Of a stretch of DNA of 64,000 nt, positions 1-11,425 are shown one piece after another. Source of the stretch: Solibacillus silvestris (GTDB taxonomy: Bacteria; Bacillota; Bacilli; Bacillales_A; Planococcaceae). Each line of letters starts with the position of its first letter. Position 1 is the stretch's first letter. The stretch is taken from the NCBI GenBank assembly GCA_001586195.1, contig CP014609.1, forward strand, positions 3,318,501 to 3,382,500, read 5' to 3'. The notes under the pieces were generated by a model. It ran no database searches. It had not been told where the DNA came from and saw only the letters and a list, made by a program, of their open reading frames with translations. A program made the translations under genes and the position numbers.

Positions 1-837
1 ACCACATGGGTTCATGTGCTTTACGGCAACCGCTGCAGGCATTTCAAATTCTTTTACGATTTGCAATGCTGCATTTGCATCCTGAATATTGTTGTACGAT
101 AACTCTTTACCGTGTAATTGTGTTGCGTAGGCAATCGAGAAATCCGAACCTAAACGTTTTGCATAGAAAGCCGCTTTTTGGTGAGGGTTTTCACCATAGC
201 GTAATGTTTGCTTCAACTCATATGTTAGCGTCATGTTTTCAGGGAACTCTTCGCCAATTGCATTTGATAAATGATTGGAAATATACGAATCATAAGCAGC
301 CGTATGACGGAATACTTTTGCTGCTAAACGACGACGTGTTGCTAATGTTGTTTTTCCATCTGCCTTCAACTCTTCCAATACGGCAGAATAGTCATTTGCA
401 TCAACAATTACCGTTACATAATCATGGTTTTTTGCAGCTGAACGTAACATTGTCGGACCACCAATATCGATATTTTCAATTGCATCATCCCAAGATACAT
501 CCGGCTTGGAAATCGTTTCGACGAACGGATATAAGTTGACACATACAATTTCGATTGGGCGGATGCCATGTTCACTCATCTGTGCAACATGGCTTGGCTC
601 ATCAAACTTACCTAATAGACCGCCATGAATCATTGGATTTAATGTTTTTACACGGCCATCCAAAATTTCCGGGAAGTTTGTTACTTCATCCACTGCTGTT
701 ACCGGAACATTGTTTTGTTGTAGTAAACTTTTTGTTCCCCCAGTAGAAAGTACTTCATAGCCAAGAGCTACTAATTCTTTTGCAAATTCTAAAATACCAT
801 TTTTATCTGAAACACTAATAAGTGCACGTTTCGTCAC
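1..837 (-). CDS. purH: PurH, bifunctional AICAR transformylase / IMP cyclohydrolase (3' end outside window)
   Basis: PurH catalyses the last two steps of IMP synthesis: formyl transfer from 10-formyl-THF to AICAR, then ring closure. Only the first 279 codons are present and the gene runs off the left edge. The N-terminal cyclohydrolase fold (about residues 1-145) is seen in SVSDKNG and LSTGGT near the start. The transformylase domain has begun and includes the K-H pair of VKHMNPCG at about 273-274, which is catalytic in the family. The start is a GTG at 837, chosen because GGAGGA lies 7 bases upstream and the reading begins [13 protein letters not shown]. It follows purN by 63 bases as the last visible gene of the pur operon; purD would be expected next. 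Confidence 0.95.
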   Translation of the reverse strand, partial: MTKRALISVSDKNGILEFAKELVALGYEVLSTGGTKSLLQQNNVPVTAVDEVTNFPEILDGRVKTLNPMIHGGLLGKFDEPSHVAQMSEHGIRPIEIVCVNLYPFVETISKPDVSWDDAIENIDIGGPTMLRSAAKNHDYVTVIVDANDYSAVLEELKADGKTTLATRRRLAAKVFRHTAAYDSYISNHLSNAIGEEFPENMTLTYELKQTLRYGENPHQKAAFYAKRLGSDFSIAYATQLHGKELSYNNIQDANAALQIVKEFEMPAAVAVKHMNPCG

Positions 838-900
838 GATTAGGTCCTCCAATTCATTTTTTCGGTGAGCAATGCCCTCACTGGAGCGGCTCATGCGAAT

Positions 901-1473
901 TTACTTTTTTGCGTTAAATAATTGCTGTAATGTTTTCGTGTATAGCGCATGTTCTAATTTATGTATACGCTCTTCTGTTGCTTCACGGTCTCCATCGATA
1001 ACGTCAACTGCCCCTTGCGAGATAATCTTTCCCGTATCCATTCCCGCATCTACATAATGCACTGTCACACCGGTAACTTTTACGCCATGAGCCATTGCCT
1101 GACCAATAGCATCTTTTCCGGGAAATGACGGCAGCAACGACGGATGAATATTGATAATCCGATGCTCGTAAGCCGATAAAAGCGTTTCCCCAACAAGGCG
1201 CATATAACCTGCTAAGATGATCCATTCAATCTCTCGTTCTTTTAACAGTTTAACTAGTTTCGCTTCGTAGGCGGCCTTATCGGCAAAAGTTTTCGGTGCA
1301 AGCTCCACAACAGGAATACCATAATTTTGTGCACGTGTCACAACATAGGCACCCAGCTTATCCGTAATTACAAGCTCAATTGTCGCGTTAAGCTCACCGC
1401 GGCTAATCGCTTCTTGAATTGCCTGAAAGTTACTACCGCTTCCGGAAGCGAATACGGCAATTTTCGTACTCAT
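901..1473 (-). CDS. purN: PurN, phosphoribosylglycinamide formyltransferase
   Basis: PurN transfers the formyl group of 10-formyl-THF to GAR in the third step of IMP synthesis, in the cytosol. The 190 residues are the usual length. The phosphate loop FASGSGSNFQAI is at 8-19. The catalytic Asn108 and His110 lie in NIHPSLLPSFPGK, and the catalytic Asp is about residue 146 in VDAGMDTGK. Its ATG overlaps the purM stop (TAATG), so the two are translationally coupled. No purT-type formate-dependent enzyme is seen nearby. Confidence 0.97.
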   Translation of the reverse strand: MSTKIAVFASGSGSNFQAIQEAISRGELNATIELVITDKLGAYVVTRAQNYGIPVVELAPKTFADKAAYEAKLVKLLKEREIEWIILAGYMRLVGETLLSAYEHRIINIHPSLLPSFPGKDAIGQAMAHGVKVTGVTVHYVDAGMDTGKIISQGAVDVIDGDREATEERIHKLEHALYTKTLQQLFNAKK

Positions 1474-2528
1474 TACACTAAGCTCCCGTCATGTTCGCCA
1501 TTAAAGATGACACCTTCACCGTTGACAACGCGACCAATTGTATAAGCTTTTTCACCTTCCGCTTCTACTGCAGCGACCACTTTTTCCGCTTCACTCGCAG
1601 GTACCGCAATAACAAAACCGATTCCCATGTTGAATACGTTATATAAATCCTTGTCCGCTAATGCACCTTTTTCTTTTAAAAACTCAAAGATGCGCAGCAC
1701 TGGCCAAGTTCCTAAATCAATTTCAGTTGCCAAACCTTGTGGCATCATACGTGGCAAGTTTTCATAGAAGCCGCCACCTGTTACGTGTGCACAACCATGT
1801 ACGTCTGCTGCTTTAAGGGCTGCTAAAACAGGCTTTGCATAAAGTTTTGTAGGAACTAGAAGCGCTTCTCCGATTGGACCAAGGTCTTCATAGCCTTCTA
1901 CTACTGCATTAACTGCAATTTCATTGTCTGCGAATACAATTTTTCGAACTAATGAATAGCCATTTGAATGGACTCCGCTTGAAGCAAGGCCAATTAGAAC
2001 ATCGCCTTCCACTATTTTCTCGCCTGTAATAATATCCGCTTTTTCACAAGCACCTACAGCAAAGCCAGCTAAGTCGTACTCGTCTTCTTCGTAAAGACCC
2101 GGCATTTCTGCTGTTTCTCCACCGATTAATGCTGCTCCTGACTGCACACAGCCGTCTGCAACACCTTTAACGATTTGTTCTATTTTTGCCGGCTCTGCCT
2201 TTCCTACTGCTACATAGTCAAGGAAGTAAAGCGGTTCAGCACCTTGTGCAACGATATCATTTACACACATCGCAACACAGTCCACGCCGATTGTATCGTG
2301 TTTATCAACCATAAATGCAAGCTTTAGTTTCGTCCCAACACCGTCCGTACCTGAAATAAGAACTGGTTCCTTTAAGTTCAGTGCAGACAAATCAAACATG
2401 CCTCCAAAGCCGCCAAACGTTCCCATCACACCTAAACGGTTCGTACGCTCGACATGTGATTTCATCCGTTTTACTGCTTCATAACCTGCCTCAATATTTA
2501 CGCCTGCCTGTTCATATGCTTTTGACAT
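1473..2528 (-). CDS. purM: PurM, phosphoribosylformylglycinamidine cyclo-ligase (AIR synthetase)
   Basis: PurM closes the imidazole ring by ATP-dependent conversion of FGAM to AIR. The 351-residue protein has the AIRS fold shared with PurL. The conserved substrate and ATP-binding segment [14 protein letters not shown] lies near residues 58-71, the glycine-rich GGFGGMFDL precedes it, and GGETAEMPG lies in the middle. It starts 24 bases after the purF stop and ends overlapping the purN start by one base. Nothing looks altered. Confidence 0.97.
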   Translation of the reverse strand: MSKAYEQAGVNIEAGYEAVKRMKSHVERTNRLGVMGTFGGFGGMFDLSALNLKEPVLISGTDGVGTKLKLAFMVDKHDTIGVDCVAMCVNDIVAQGAEPLYFLDYVAVGKAEPAKIEQIVKGVADGCVQSGAALIGGETAEMPGLYEEDEYDLAGFAVGACEKADIITGEKIVEGDVLIGLASSGVHSNGYSLVRKIVFADNEIAVNAVVEGYEDLGPIGEALLVPTKLYAKPVLAALKAADVHGCAHVTGGGFYENLPRMMPQGLATEIDLGTWPVLRIFEFLKEKGALADKDLYNVFNMGIGFVIAVPASEAEKVVAAVEAEGEKAYTIGRVVNGEGVIFNGEHDGSLV

Positions 2529-2552
2529 AATGTACTTGCTCCTCCTTAATTT

Positions 2553-3971
2553 CTAACAGTCTTTTTCATGTGGTAAAACTGTGTCCGGGAATATTTCTGT
2601 CGGGTATTTTCCTGTAAAGCATGCGACGCAAAGTCCGCCATTTTCATCTTCAAACGGGCGGTTCGTTGCACGGACCATACCTTCCAAAGATAAAAATGTT
2701 AATGTGTCCGCTTCAATTGCAACTCGTATATCTTCCACACTGTGGCTTGATGCTATCAGCTCTTCATGTGTCGATGTATCGATTCCGTAATAACAAGGAT
2801 CCGTCATTGGAGGGGAAGAAATCACAACATGTACTTCTGCCGCCCCTGCTTCTTTCAGCATGCGTACAATGCGTCTCGATGTTGTACCGCGTACAATTGA
2901 ATCATCTACCATTACGACACGTTTTCCTTTAACAACTTGAACTACCGGTGATAGCTTCATTTTAACACCACGTTCGCGAAGTTCCTGTGTCGGCTGGATA
3001 AAAGTACGACCAACATAGCGGTTTTTAATTAAGCCAAGCTCGTATGGAATTCCGCTCGCTTCAGAAAATCCAATTGCTGCAGAAATGGACGAATCAGGAA
3101 CTCCTGTAACGACATCCGCTTCAATATGGGCACATTCTTTTGCGAGTTCTTTCCCCATGCGTTTACGTGCCATATGGATATTCACTTCATCAATATTTGA
3201 ATCAGGGCGTGCAAGATACACATATTCCATCGCACACATTGTTCGCTTGTCCTTTTCAACATAGCTGTCGACTTCAAGACCATTATTTGAAATGATCAAT
3301 AACTCACCCGGTTCCACTTCACGTACGTATTCCGCCCCGATTAAATCAAATGCACATGTTTCAGAAGCAACAACATAAGAATCACCCAGTTTTCCAAGTG
3401 AAAGGGGACGTAAGCCGTTTCGGTCGCGCGCTACAATCATTTGATCATTCGTCAATAGAATAATAGAGAATGCGCCTTTTAATAGCGACAATGCTTCTTT
3501 CACTTTTGAACGAAATGGAGAGTGTTTTGATTTTTTAATTAAATGTACAACAACCTCTGTATCGGAAGTCGAGTTGAAAATGCTGCCAGAGCGCTCTAAA
3601 AACTGTTTTAAATGTGTGGCATTCACTAAGTTCCCATTATGGGCAATTGCCAGTGAGCCAGTTGAAGAACGGAATAACAATGGCTGGACATTTTCCAGTC
3701 CTTTGCCGCCTGCTGTTGCGTATCGTACATGCGCGATTGCCGCGTGCCCTACTACTTTACGTAATTTATTTTCATTGAACACGTCATTTACAAGACCTTC
3801 ACCACGTACAGCCTGAAGCTGATTACCGTCAGTTGTGACGATACCAGCTCCTTCCTGTCCACGATGCTGTAATGCGTGTAAACCGTAATAACTTAAGTGC
3901 GCCGCATCCTGGTTACCCCAAATGCCAAATACACCACATTCCTCATTTAAGCCTCTGATTTCAGCAAGCAT
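2553..3971 (-). CDS. purF: PurF, amidophosphoribosyltransferase
   Basis: PurF makes phosphoribosylamine from PRPP and glutamine, the committed step of purine synthesis. The 472-residue sequence begins with an 11-residue propeptide ([11 protein letters not shown]) before Cys12, the expected N-terminal nucleophile after self-cleavage. The Ntn glutaminase domain is about 12-230. The PRPP-binding signature [14 protein letters not shown] lies in the C-terminal half. Cysteines in [15 protein letters not shown] and [10 protein letters not shown] fit the [4Fe-4S]-binding Bacillus-type enzyme. Its start lies inside the end of purL (25-base overlap), implying translational coupling. Confidence 0.97.
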   Translation of the reverse strand: MLAEIRGLNEECGVFGIWGNQDAAHLSYYGLHALQHRGQEGAGIVTTDGNQLQAVRGEGLVNDVFNENKLRKVVGHAAIAHVRYATAGGKGLENVQPLLFRSSTGSLAIAHNGNLVNATHLKQFLERSGSIFNSTSDTEVVVHLIKKSKHSPFRSKVKEALSLLKGAFSIILLTNDQMIVARDRNGLRPLSLGKLGDSYVVASETCAFDLIGAEYVREVEPGELLIISNNGLEVDSYVEKDKRTMCAMEYVYLARPDSNIDEVNIHMARKRMGKELAKECAHIEADVVTGVPDSSISAAIGFSEASGIPYELGLIKNRYVGRTFIQPTQELRERGVKMKLSPVVQVVKGKRVVMVDDSIVRGTTSRRIVRMLKEAGAAEVHVVISSPPMTDPCYYGIDTSTHEELIASSHSVEDIRVAIEADTLTFLSLEGMVRATNRPFEDENGGLCVACFTGKYPTEIFPDTVLPHEKDC

Positions 3972-6178
3972 GGAATTGCTCCTTTCCAGGCAGAACGGAA
4001 TTCCTCCACAGTACCTTCAACAAGTACACCAGCTTCACTGCTAATTTTTATGTTCGCGTCGTCTGTTACTGTACCAATTTTTTGTGCATCTTTTACGATT
4101 GTTTCAAAGCCTTCTGCATGTTCAGCTTTCACTGTTAATACAAAGCGTGATTGTGATTCAGCAAATAGAGCCGTTGTTGCAGAACCTGTTAATGCTACGT
4201 CTAAGCCTAAACCTTTTGCTGCGAAAGTTTTCTCTGCTAATGCAACCGCAACTCCACCTTCAGAAACATCATGCGCTGATTGAACAAGTCCCGCTTGAAT
4301 CGCTTCTAAAATAGATTGTTGACGTGCCGCTTCTACTGTCAAGTCGATTGAAGGTGCTTTGCCAGAAATGCCGCCTTCCACTAACTTTTGTAATTCAGAT
4401 CCACCGAATTCTGTTTTCGTGTCGCCGACTATATACACAACGTCACCAGCAGCTTTTACTTCCTGAGTTGTAACATGTGCTAAATCTTTTACTAATCCAA
4501 CCATACCGATTGTTGGTGTTGGATAAACTGCTTCACCTGAACGCTCATTGTACATTGACACGTTACCGCCAATTACCGGTGCATCTAATGCTAAACAAGC
4601 TTCCGCAATACCGTCAGCCGATTTTTGAATTTGCCAGAAGATTTCAGGTTTTTCCGGATTACCGAAGTTTAGGCAGTCTGTAATCGCAAGTGGTTGTCCG
4701 CCTGAACATACGATGTTACGCGCTGCTTCAGCAACAGCAATTTTCCCGCCCGTTGTAGGGTCTAGGTAGATATAGCGAGCATTACAGTCTGTCGTCATCG
4801 CCAACCCTTTATTTGTACCGCGTACACGTAATACTGCAGCATCCGAACCTGGTGCTACAACCGTATTTGTACGTACTTGATAGTCATATTGATCGTAAAC
4901 CCACTCTTTTGAAGCGATTGTCGGCGCTTTTAAAAGTGCTGTTAACGTTTCTTTATAATCTGTTACGTTTGGTTCTGTATTTTCCATTGCCTGATATTCT
5001 GCGAAGTAAGCTGGTTCAGCATCCGGCATATTGTAAACCGGTGCGTCTTCAGCAAGCGCGTCTGCAGGCACTTCTGCTACCACTTCACCTTTGTGCAGTA
5101 AACGAAGCATTTTGTCTTCTGTAACTCTTCCTACTGCTACCGCATCAAGATCATATTTATCGAAAATCGCTTTAATTTCATCTTCACGACCTGCTTTTAC
5201 AACGATCAGCATGCGCTCTTGAGACTCTGATAACATCATTTCATACGCTGACATATTTGTTTCACGTTGAGGAACTAAGTCCAAGTTCATTTCTACACCA
5301 GTACCGGCTTTAGAGGCCATTTCTGCTGAAGACGAAGTAAGACCTGCTGCACCCATATCTTGAATACCAACTAATGCATCTGATTTTACAACTTCCAGAC
5401 AAGCTTCAAGAAGTAATTTTTCCATGAACGGATCCCCAACTTGTACTGCCGAACGACTTTCTTCAGTATCTTCTGTCAATTCTTCAGAAGAGAATGTTGC
5501 ACCGTGAATACCGTCACGACCTGTTTTCGCACCAACGTACATTACAGTATTTCCTACTCCTGCAGCAATACCTTTTTGGATATCCTTATGATCGATTAAT
5601 CCGACACACATTGCATTTACAAGCGGATTTCCTTCGTAGCACGGATCAAAACCAATTTCACCGCCTACTGTCGGAATACCGATACAGTTTCCGTAACCTG
5701 CAATACCAGCAACAACTTCTTCAAATAAATATTTACCGCGCGCTGATTTCAACTCACCAAAACGTAAGGAGTTCAGCATCGCAATTGGACGTGCACCCAT
5801 TGAGAAAACGTCACGGATAATTCCGCCTACCCCTGTTGCGGCACCTTGGTATGGTTCAATCGCAGATGGATGGTTATGTGATTCCATTTTGAAAACAACC
5901 GCTTGCTCATCACCGATGTCAACAATACCGGCACCTTCACCAGGACCTTGCAGTACTTGAGGACCTTTTGTCGGGAACTTGCGAAGTACCGGCTTCGATT
6001 TTTTATAAGAACAGTGCTCAGACCACATTACCGAGAAAAGACCTGTTTCTGTCCAGTTTGGAATACGACCTAACTTTTCAATTGCTAAGTCAAATTCCGC
6101 ATCTGACATCCCCATGTCTGCATAGAGACGTTTTTCTTTAATTTGCTCTGGTGTTGGTTCGAAATTAGTTGTTAACAT
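3947..6178 (-). CDS. purL: PurL, phosphoribosylformylglycinamidine synthase large subunit
   Basis: PurL is the synthetase subunit of FGAM synthase, which converts FGAR to FGAM with ATP and ammonia delivered by PurQ. At 743 residues it is the small Gram-positive type, which needs separate PurS and PurQ subunits; both are encoded directly upstream. The conserved [10 protein letters not shown] is near residue 54 and [18 protein letters not shown] near 99, and a second AIRS-like repeat begins after about residue 400. Overlaps with purQ upstream (14 bases) and purF downstream (25 bases) suggest coupled translation. Confidence 0.97.
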   Translation of the reverse strand: MLTTNFEPTPEQIKEKRLYADMGMSDAEFDLAIEKLGRIPNWTETGLFSVMWSEHCSYKKSKPVLRKFPTKGPQVLQGPGEGAGIVDIGDEQAVVFKMESHNHPSAIEPYQGAATGVGGIIRDVFSMGARPIAMLNSLRFGELKSARGKYLFEEVVAGIAGYGNCIGIPTVGGEIGFDPCYEGNPLVNAMCVGLIDHKDIQKGIAAGVGNTVMYVGAKTGRDGIHGATFSSEELTEDTEESRSAVQVGDPFMEKLLLEACLEVVKSDALVGIQDMGAAGLTSSSAEMASKAGTGVEMNLDLVPQRETNMSAYEMMLSESQERMLIVVKAGREDEIKAIFDKYDLDAVAVGRVTEDKMLRLLHKGEVVAEVPADALAEDAPVYNMPDAEPAYFAEYQAMENTEPNVTDYKETLTALLKAPTIASKEWVYDQYDYQVRTNTVVAPGSDAAVLRVRGTNKGLAMTTDCNARYIYLDPTTGGKIAVAEAARNIVCSGGQPLAITDCLNFGNPEKPEIFWQIQKSADGIAEACLALDAPVIGGNVSMYNERSGEAVYPTPTIGMVGLVKDLAHVTTQEVKAAGDVVYIVGDTKTEFGGSELQKLVEGGISGKAPSIDLTVEAARQQSILEAIQAGLVQSAHDVSEGGVAVALAEKTFAAKGLGLDVALTGSATTALFAESQSRFVLTVKAEHAEGFETIVKDAQKIGTVTDDANIKISSEAGVLVEGTVEEFRSAWKGAIPCLLKSEA

Positions 6179-6848
6179 GCTGTTCCCTCCACTGCTTCAC
6201 AATTGATTTAAATAGTTTAAGACCATCTGCGCCACCAACGATTTCATTTGCAGCACGCTCTGGATGTGGCATCATGCCGAGTACATTGCCTTCTTTATTG
6301 ATAATTCCTGCGATATCCGCTAAAGAACCGTTCGGATTTTCACCCTCATATGTAAAGACAATCTGGTTATTGGCTTGTAAAGAGGCTAATGTTTCGTCAT
6401 CACAGTAGTAGTTTCCTTCACCGTGCGCGATCGGAATATTGATTACTTCTCCCTCTTCATATCCGTTTGTAAATAAAGTGTTGTTGTTCTCAACTTTTAG
6501 CTGTACTGTACGACACATGAATTTAAGATTTTTATTGCGGATTAGAGCACCAGGTAACAGCCCTGCTTCCGTTAAAATCTGGAATCCGTTACAAACACCT
6601 AGCACTGGTTTGCCTTGTGCAGCAAATTCTTTTAGAGCCGACATAATGTTTGATTGGTTTGCCATTGCGCCACAACGTAAATAATCTCCATATGAGAAAC
6701 CGCCAGGCACTAATGCCCCGTCAAATCCGTCTAGACTTGTAGCTGTATGCCAAACATATTCTACTTTTTCACCTAGCTCGTCCTTAATCGCATGAAACAT
6801 GTCGATATCACAGTTAGACCCCGGGAAAACGAGTACTGCAAATTTCAT
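6165..6848 (-). CDS. purQ: PurQ, FGAM synthase glutaminase subunit
   Basis: PurQ is the class I glutamine amidotransferase that feeds ammonia to PurL. The protein is 227 residues from the ATG at 6848. I preferred this over an upstream in-frame ATG at 6872 because GAGGAGG lies 9 bases before 6848 and the family starts [14 protein letters not shown]. The nucleophile Cys is in GVCNGFQIL and the His/Glu pair in MMPHPERA near the C-terminus. It sits between purS and purL, overlapping purL by 14 bases. Confidence 0.96.
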   Translation of the reverse strand: MKFAVLVFPGSNCDIDMFHAIKDELGEKVEYVWHTATSLDGFDGALVPGGFSYGDYLRCGAMANQSNIMSALKEFAAQGKPVLGVCNGFQILTEAGLLPGALIRNKNLKFMCRTVQLKVENNNTLFTNGYEEGEVINIPIAHGEGNYYCDDETLASLQANNQIVFTYEGENPNGSLADIAGIINKEGNVLGMMPHPERAANEIVGGADGLKLFKSIVKQWREQHVNN

Positions 6849-6852
6849 CGTA

Positions 6853-7098
6853 TTATGCCTCCTCAACTTCATAACGGTACTTTTCGATTACCGTATTTGT
6901 TAACACTTTTTCGCACATTTCTTTTACGATTGTATCTATATCGCGGTCAGTGTCTTGAATTGTAACTTCTAAATATTTACCGATACGTACGTCAGATACT
7001 TCGCCATAACCGATTTTTTGCAATGAGCCTTGAACTGCAGAACCTTGTGGATCCAGGATGCTTTCTTTTAATGTTACATATATTTTAACTTTCTTCAT
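6853..7098 (-). CDS. purS: PurS, FGAM synthase small subunit
   Basis: PurS is the small structural subunit that bridges PurL and PurQ in the Gram-positive FGAM synthase complex. The 81-residue sequence begins [19 protein letters not shown], the typical PurS N-terminus, followed by the family's alpha/beta pattern. It is 4 bases from the purQ start and 3 bases after the purC stop, so it lies deep in the operon. Identification rests on N-terminal similarity, length and position. Confidence 0.96.
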   Translation of the reverse strand: MKKVKIYVTLKESILDPQGSAVQGSLQKIGYGEVSDVRIGKYLEVTIQDTDRDIDTIVKEMCEKVLTNTVIEKYRYEVEEA

Positions 7099-7101
7099 GA
7101 G

Positions 7102-7812
7102 TTAGTTGCCTCCAAGTTTTTGTAATATAATTTCATATACTTCCGTTAGATTGCCTAAATCACGGCGGAATACGTCTTTATCAAGCTTTTGTTTTGTATT
7201 AGAGTCCCACAAACGACAAGTATCAGGAGAAATTTCATCGGCAAGTAAAATATTGCCGTCTTTATCACGACCAAATTCCAGTTTGAAGTCGACTAATGTT
7301 ACACCAACCGCAGTAAAAATCGGACGCAGCACTTCATTCACATGCAGTGCCGCATTATACAGCTGTTCTACTTCGATCGGTGTTGCGATATTCAGCACGT
7401 CAATATGCTCCGTTGTAATGATTGGATCACCTAATGCATCATCTTTATAGTAAAATTCGACGATTGGACGCTTAAGCGGTGTGCCCTCATCCAAGCCTAG
7501 ACGTTTTGCCAGGCTGCCTGCAGCAATATTGCGTGTAACAACTTCGATTGGAATAATTTCGACTTTACGTACAAGCTGTTCGTTCGCTGAAAGCCTTTTT
7601 ACGAAATGTGACTCAATTCCGTTTGCTTGTAACTTTTCGAAAAGTAACGTCGTAATTTGGTTGTTTAAATTTCCCTTTCCAGCAATCTCGGCTTTTTTCT
7701 CACCATTAAATGCTGTCGCACTATCTTTGTATTCAACAAAAAGTATTTCAGTATCTTCTGTTGTATATAATCGTTTTGCTTTCCCTTCATATAAAAGCTG
7801 GCCTTTATTCAT
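7102..7812 (-). CDS. purC: PurC, SAICAR synthase
   Basis: PurC joins aspartate to CAIR with ATP to form SAICAR. The 236 residues are the usual bacterial length. The N-terminal YEGKAKRLY (8-16) is the phosphate-binding lysine motif, EVVTRNIAAGSLAKRLG is the central family signature, and DEISPDTCRLWD is the C-terminal one. It lies between purB (28-base gap) and purS (3-base gap). Confidence 0.97.
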   Translation of the reverse strand: MNKGQLLYEGKAKRLYTTEDTEILFVEYKDSATAFNGEKKAEIAGKGNLNNQITTLLFEKLQANGIESHFVKRLSANEQLVRKVEIIPIEVVTRNIAAGSLAKRLGLDEGTPLKRPIVEFYYKDDALGDPIITTEHIDVLNIATPIEVEQLYNAALHVNEVLRPIFTAVGVTLVDFKLEFGRDKDGNILLADEISPDTCRLWDSNTKQKLDKDVFRRDLGNLTEVYEIILQKLGGN

Positions 7813-7840
7813 GACGTATTCCTCCTGATTAATTGATTAG

Positions 7841-9142
7841 TTAGTTAAGACCTAAACGTTCGAAAATCAAATCAACATTCTGAATATGGTAGTTATAGTC
7901 AAAGCAGTCTGCAATTTCTTCCGGTGATAGATGCGTTGTGATTTCTTCACTCGCTTCTACAAGCGGACGGAATTGTGTTTGCTCATCCCAAGCTCGCGCT
8001 GTTAATGGCTGAACCGTATCGTACGCTTCCTCACGTGATAATCCTTTGTCGATTAACGCAAGTAAAATACGCTGAGAGTAGATCAGACCAAATGTACGCT
8101 CCATATTGCGTTTCATATTGTCAGGGAATACAGTTAAGTTTTTCAAAATATTACCGAAACGATTTAACATATAATTTAATGTAATTGTGGCATCCGGAAT
8201 AATGACACGTTCAGCTGAAGAATGTGAAATATCACGTTCATGCCATAAAGCTACATTCTCATAAGCTGTCAGCATGTAACCGCGCATCAATCGTGCCATA
8301 CCTGTCATATTTTCAGAGCCGATTGGGTTTCGCTTATGCGGCATAGCAGAAGAACCTTTTTGCCCTTTCGCAAACCCTTCTTCCACTTCACGTGTTTCAG
8401 ATTTTTGCAGTCCGCGGATTTCTGTCGCAAATTTTTCAATTGATGTAGCGATTAATGCCAATGTAGAAAAGTATTGTGCATGACGGTCACGCTGTAATGT
8501 TTGTGTAGAAATTGGTGCAGCTGCTAATCCAAGATGTTCACATACATAGCTTTCCACACGTGGATTAATATTGGCATATGTTCCTACAGCACCGCTCATT
8601 TTACCTGTTTCAATTACTTTTGCGGCTTCTTCAAAACGTACTAAGTTACGGCGCATTTCTTCAAGCCATAATGCCAGCTTTAAACCAAATGTTGTCGGTT
8701 CTGCATGCACACCGTGTGTACGCCCCATCATTACTGTAAATTTATGCTCTTTTGCTTTTTCTGTCAGAATGGCGATGAATTGGTGTAAATCTTTGCGTAA
8801 AATTTCATTCGCCTGTTTGATTAAGTATGATAGTGCTGTATCTACAACGTCCGTTGAAGTTAAACCGTAGTGCACCCATTTTTTTTCTTCGCCAAGTGCT
8901 GGTGTTTCCGAAACAGCTCGTGTAAATGCTACTACATCATGACGTGTTTCCTGTTCAATTTCATAGATGCGATCGATATCAAATGATGCGTTAGCACGTA
9001 ATTTTGCTACATCTTCTTTAGGAATTTCACCGATTTCAGCCCATGCTTCACAAGCTAAAATCTCTACTTCAAGCCATGCTTTAAATTTGTTCTCTTCAGT
9101 CCAAATAGCACCCATTTCTGGACGTGTATAGCGTTCTATCAT
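7841..9142 (-). CDS. purB: PurB, adenylosuccinate lyase
   Basis: PurB cleaves fumarate from SAICAR and from adenylosuccinate, so it serves both IMP and AMP synthesis. The 433-residue protein starts [19 protein letters not shown] as in Bacillus PurB. The fumarase/aspartase superfamily signature [16 protein letters not shown] lies near residues 262-277, with the flexible-loop catalytic serine at its start. TGRTHG-like [13 protein letters not shown] carries the conserved histidine. It follows purK by 13 bases. Confidence 0.97.
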   Translation of the reverse strand: MIERYTRPEMGAIWTEENKFKAWLEVEILACEAWAEIGEIPKEDVAKLRANASFDIDRIYEIEQETRHDVVAFTRAVSETPALGEEKKWVHYGLTSTDVVDTALSYLIKQANEILRKDLHQFIAILTEKAKEHKFTVMMGRTHGVHAEPTTFGLKLALWLEEMRRNLVRFEEAAKVIETGKMSGAVGTYANINPRVESYVCEHLGLAAAPISTQTLQRDRHAQYFSTLALIATSIEKFATEIRGLQKSETREVEEGFAKGQKGSSAMPHKRNPIGSENMTGMARLMRGYMLTAYENVALWHERDISHSSAERVIIPDATITLNYMLNRFGNILKNLTVFPDNMKRNMERTFGLIYSQRILLALIDKGLSREEAYDTVQPLTARAWDEQTQFRPLVEASEEITTHLSPEEIADCFDYNYHIQNVDLIFERLGLN

Positions 9143-9155
9143 AAATCTTCTCCTT

Positions 9156-10280
9156 TTACTCCGGCCAAATACCAGAGTCTGTTATTTGTTGTAATGCTGT
9201 ATTTATATCATCTGTCATGATTGTAACATGACCCATTTTCCGGTTTACCTTTGCTTCTGATTTCCCGTACAAATGTACTGACCAGTCAGGAAATTTTGAA
9301 ATTGAATTTGTTAGTGGAACGACATGCTGACCAAGTACATTCACCATAATTGATGGTGCCCACAGTTTTGGTTTACGTAGCGGCCATCCGCATACTGCAC
9401 GAATATGCTGTGTAAACTGGGAAATATTGCATGCCTCAATCGAATAATGGCCTGAGTTATGCGGACGTGGCGCACATTCATTTATTACGATGCTGCCATC
9501 TTCAAGGACGAACATTTCCACTCCCAATGTTCCGATCAGTTTCAGTGAATCAGCAATTTTAAGTGCAGCTTCTTCAGCTAATTGTGCTGTTGACAGTTCG
9601 ATACGGGCCGGGACAATCGTTTCATGTAAAATGTGGTTTATATGAATGTTTTCTCCGACAGGTAAGCAGTATGTTTCACCATCACCATTGCGCTGAACGA
9701 TGACCGAAATCTCTTTCGTAAATGGAACAAAACCCTCTGCAATACATTGTGAATGTGTAAATAAATCTTTTGCCAGTTGTAAGTCCTCATCTGATTTCAA
9801 TAACTGCTGGCCTTTCCCGTCATAACCGCCCCGTGCTGTTTTAACGATACATGGGAAGCCGATTTCTCCAATGTTTTCTAGCAGCTCTTCATATGTAGAT
9901 GCGACAATATACGGTGCAACCGGACAGCCTGCCTCAACAATCATTTGCTTTTCTGTGACACGATTTTGTGTAATGCGTACAAGCTCTGCGCCTTGGGGAA
10001 CATAGGCCATTTGTGTTAAACGTTTCAAACCATCGTAATCGATATTCTCAAACTCATATGTTATGACATCACTAACTTCCGCCAGCTCTTCCAATGCTGC
10101 TTCATCATCGTAAGCTGCGACAATTCGTATGTCTGCCACTTGCCCACAAGGCGAATCCATTGTTGGCTCCAGTACTGCGATTTTATAGCCAGCTTCTTTT
10201 GCGGCAACTGCCATCATACGACCAAGCTGACCACCGCCTATGATGCCGATTGTTTGTCCAGGGTAAATCATTTTCGTCAC
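9156..10280 (-). CDS. purK: PurK, N5-carboxyaminoimidazole ribonucleotide synthase
   Basis: PurK uses ATP and bicarbonate to carboxylate AIR at N5, giving the substrate for PurE. It is an ATP-grasp protein of 374 residues. The N-terminal [13 protein letters not shown] lies near 12-24, [12 protein letters not shown] is the ATP-binding loop, and [14 protein letters not shown] is the C-terminal signature. The reading starts at a GTG (10280) with AGGTGA 6 bases upstream; an ATG three codons in is an alternative. The GTG overlaps the purE stop (GTGA). Confidence 0.96.
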   Translation of the reverse strand: MTKMIYPGQTIGIIGGGQLGRMMAVAAKEAGYKIAVLEPTMDSPCGQVADIRIVAAYDDEAALEELAEVSDVITYEFENIDYDGLKRLTQMAYVPQGAELVRITQNRVTEKQMIVEAGCPVAPYIVASTYEELLENIGEIGFPCIVKTARGGYDGKGQQLLKSDEDLQLAKDLFTHSQCIAEGFVPFTKEISVIVQRNGDGETYCLPVGENIHINHILHETIVPARIELSTAQLAEEAALKIADSLKLIGTLGVEMFVLEDGSIVINECAPRPHNSGHYSIEACNISQFTQHIRAVCGWPLRKPKLWAPSIMVNVLGQHVVPLTNSISKFPDWSVHLYGKSEAKVNRKMGHVTIMTDDINTALQQITDSGIWPE

Positions 10281-10765
10281 GTTAAGTCACCTGTGCTTTC
10301 CAAAACTTGCGCTTTTGTCGCTTCACGTCGTGCCTCAAGCTTTGCAGCAAGTTCCTGATCAAACGCTCCTAAAATTTGCGCTGCAAGCAGACCTGCATTT
10401 GTTGCTCCTGCCTTGCCAATTGCTACAGTTGCGACAGGTACACCACCTGGCATTTGGACAATCGATAATAGTGAATCGAGTCCGTTTAGCGCACGTGACT
10501 GTACAGGTACCCCAATTACAGGTAACGTCGTTTTTGCTGCTACCATACCTGGTAAATGAGCTGCTCCACCAGCCCCTGCAATAATTACTTGAATACCGCG
10601 TCCACGTGCAGCTTCCGCATATTCAAACATTAAATCTGGTGTGCGATGTGCTGAAACGACTTGCTTTTCATAAGGCACTGTCAGCTCGTCCAAAATGTCA
10701 CAAGCATGCTTCATCGTTTCCCAATCACTTGAACTTCCCATAATAACGCCAATTTTCGGATTCAT
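10277..10765 (-). CDS. purE: PurE, N5-CAIR mutase
   Basis: PurE moves the carboxylate of N5-CAIR to carbon 4, giving CAIR. It is the class I type that works with PurK. The protein is 162 residues from the ATG at 10765, which has AAAGGAG 8 bases upstream; an in-frame ATG at 10795 lacks such a site. The N-terminal [23 protein letters not shown] and [11 protein letters not shown] are family signatures. It is the first gene of the pur operon, downstream of the riboswitch and PurR boxes. Confidence 0.96.
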   Translation of the reverse strand: MNPKIGVIMGSSSDWETMKHACDILDELTVPYEKQVVSAHRTPDLMFEYAEAARGRGIQVIIAGAGGAAHLPGMVAAKTTLPVIGVPVQSRALNGLDSLLSIVQMPGGVPVATVAIGKAGATNAGLLAAQILGAFDQELAAKLEARREATKAQVLESTGDLT

Positions 10766-10810
10766 GAGTTTCGCTCCTTTAAACATCTTCGCCATTTGTG
10801 TAATAAATGT

Positions 10811-10872
10811 AAAAAAATCCTCAAATAAATTGCTCTCTACGCTCTACGCATGAGAAAGCAATCTACTTGAGG
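10811..10872 (-). terminator. Riboswitch-controlled terminator before purE
   Basis: On the minus strand, CCTCAAGTAGATTGCT pairs with AGCAATTTATTTGAGG and is followed by seven T residues. It lies 77 bases after the guanine aptamer and 45 bases before the purE start. This is the expected expression platform: guanine binding should favour this terminator. Confidence 0.85.
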
Positions 10873-10948
10873 ACTGAGCATTAAAAGTATATGTAGATAA
10901 TTGCATTGAGATCCACATCCTTTATTTCATCATACCTGAAGTTGCTTT

Positions 10949-11017
10949 CCCACATAGTCCGGTATTTACGGTGCCGGGTAGAGACACTAGAGCCATATTC
11001 TCTAGCATATATGAGGG
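10949..11017 (-). promoter_or_regulatory. Purine (guanine-class) riboswitch aptamer of the pur operon
   Basis: The minus strand shows the purine aptamer core: AATATGG in loop 2, GTCTCTACC in junction 2/3, CCGTAAA in loop 3 and GACTATG after P3. P1 pairs CCCTCATA with TATGTGGG, with one mismatch. The pyrimidine that sets specificity (position 74 of the B. subtilis xpt aptamer) is C, so guanine or hypoxanthine is the expected ligand. Confidence 0.93.
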
Positions 11018-11039
11018 ATTAAATGTTTTTCCTGTTCAC

Positions 11040-11068
11040 ATTTTAACAAGGGTTACGCATAAAATCAA
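11040..11068 (-). promoter_or_regulatory. Sigma-A type promoter of the pur operon
   Basis: On the minus strand TTGATT (11068-11063) and TAAAAT (11045-11040) are separated by 17 bases. Transcription would start about 15-20 bases before the aptamer. The same hexamer pair and spacing recur upstream of guaA. Confidence 0.75.
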
Positions 11069-11072
11069 TGCA

Positions 11073-11118
11073 AAAATGCGAACAATATTTTTAAAGCAAA
11101 AGATATTGTTCGGTTTTT
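11073..11118. promoter_or_regulatory. Pair of inverted PurR boxes upstream of the purE promoter
   Basis: The distal box (11118-11103, minus strand) contains AAAACCGAACAAT, a full match to the PurBox pattern AWWWCCGAACWWT. The proximal box (11073-11088, plus strand) contains AAATGCGAACAAT, with one mismatch. They face each other with 14 bases between and lie just upstream of the -35 hexamer, as at B. subtilis purE. PurR would repress initiation here, with PRPP lifting repression. purR itself is not in the window. Confidence 0.82.
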
Positions 11119-11132
11119 AATCGAGTAGTACG

Positions 11133-11330
11133 TTATTCTTCTATTAATACACCTTTAAATTGTATTTTTTGTCGCAAATAGATAGGCTCGCCATTTACTT
11201 CTTCGAACACCGGCTCTTCTCTGCGCCCAAACGGCATATAGCCATCTTTCTTCATTCTTTCAAGGCATTGCTCGATTGTTTCATTTTCTTCTACTTCATA
11301 CCATACTTGCTTTTTAGCCAAAAAGGTCAT
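11133..11330 (-). CDS. yebG: YebG-like NETI-motif protein
   Basis: A short protein (65 residues from the ATG at 11330) containing VEENETIEQCLERMKKDGYMP, the segment that names the NETI-motif family. The function is unknown. The gene lies immediately before the pur operon, as yebG does in B. subtilis, and this conserved position is the strongest support for the name. GGAAGG abuts the ATG, which is too close, so a TTG three codons in (11321) may be the real start. No signal peptide or membrane segment is seen. It is distinct from the E. coli SOS gene of the same name. Confidence 0.8.
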   Translation of the reverse strand: MTFLAKKQVWYEVEENETIEQCLERMKKDGYMPFGRREEPVFEEVNGEPIYLRQKIQFKGVLIEE

Positions 11331-11425
11331 CCTTCCACATGTAAAATATCGCTCTAACTATACCACGATACTTTTAGTACTTTCTAATAGAATGGTTTTA
11401 TTTTGTGAACGATTTGTCACAAGTA

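Noticed and set aside
6-746. Plus-strand frames of 177 and 63 codons
   Set aside because: They lie opposite purH on the minus strand and read as low-complexity His/Leu-rich protein. The minus-strand PurH reading is far stronger.
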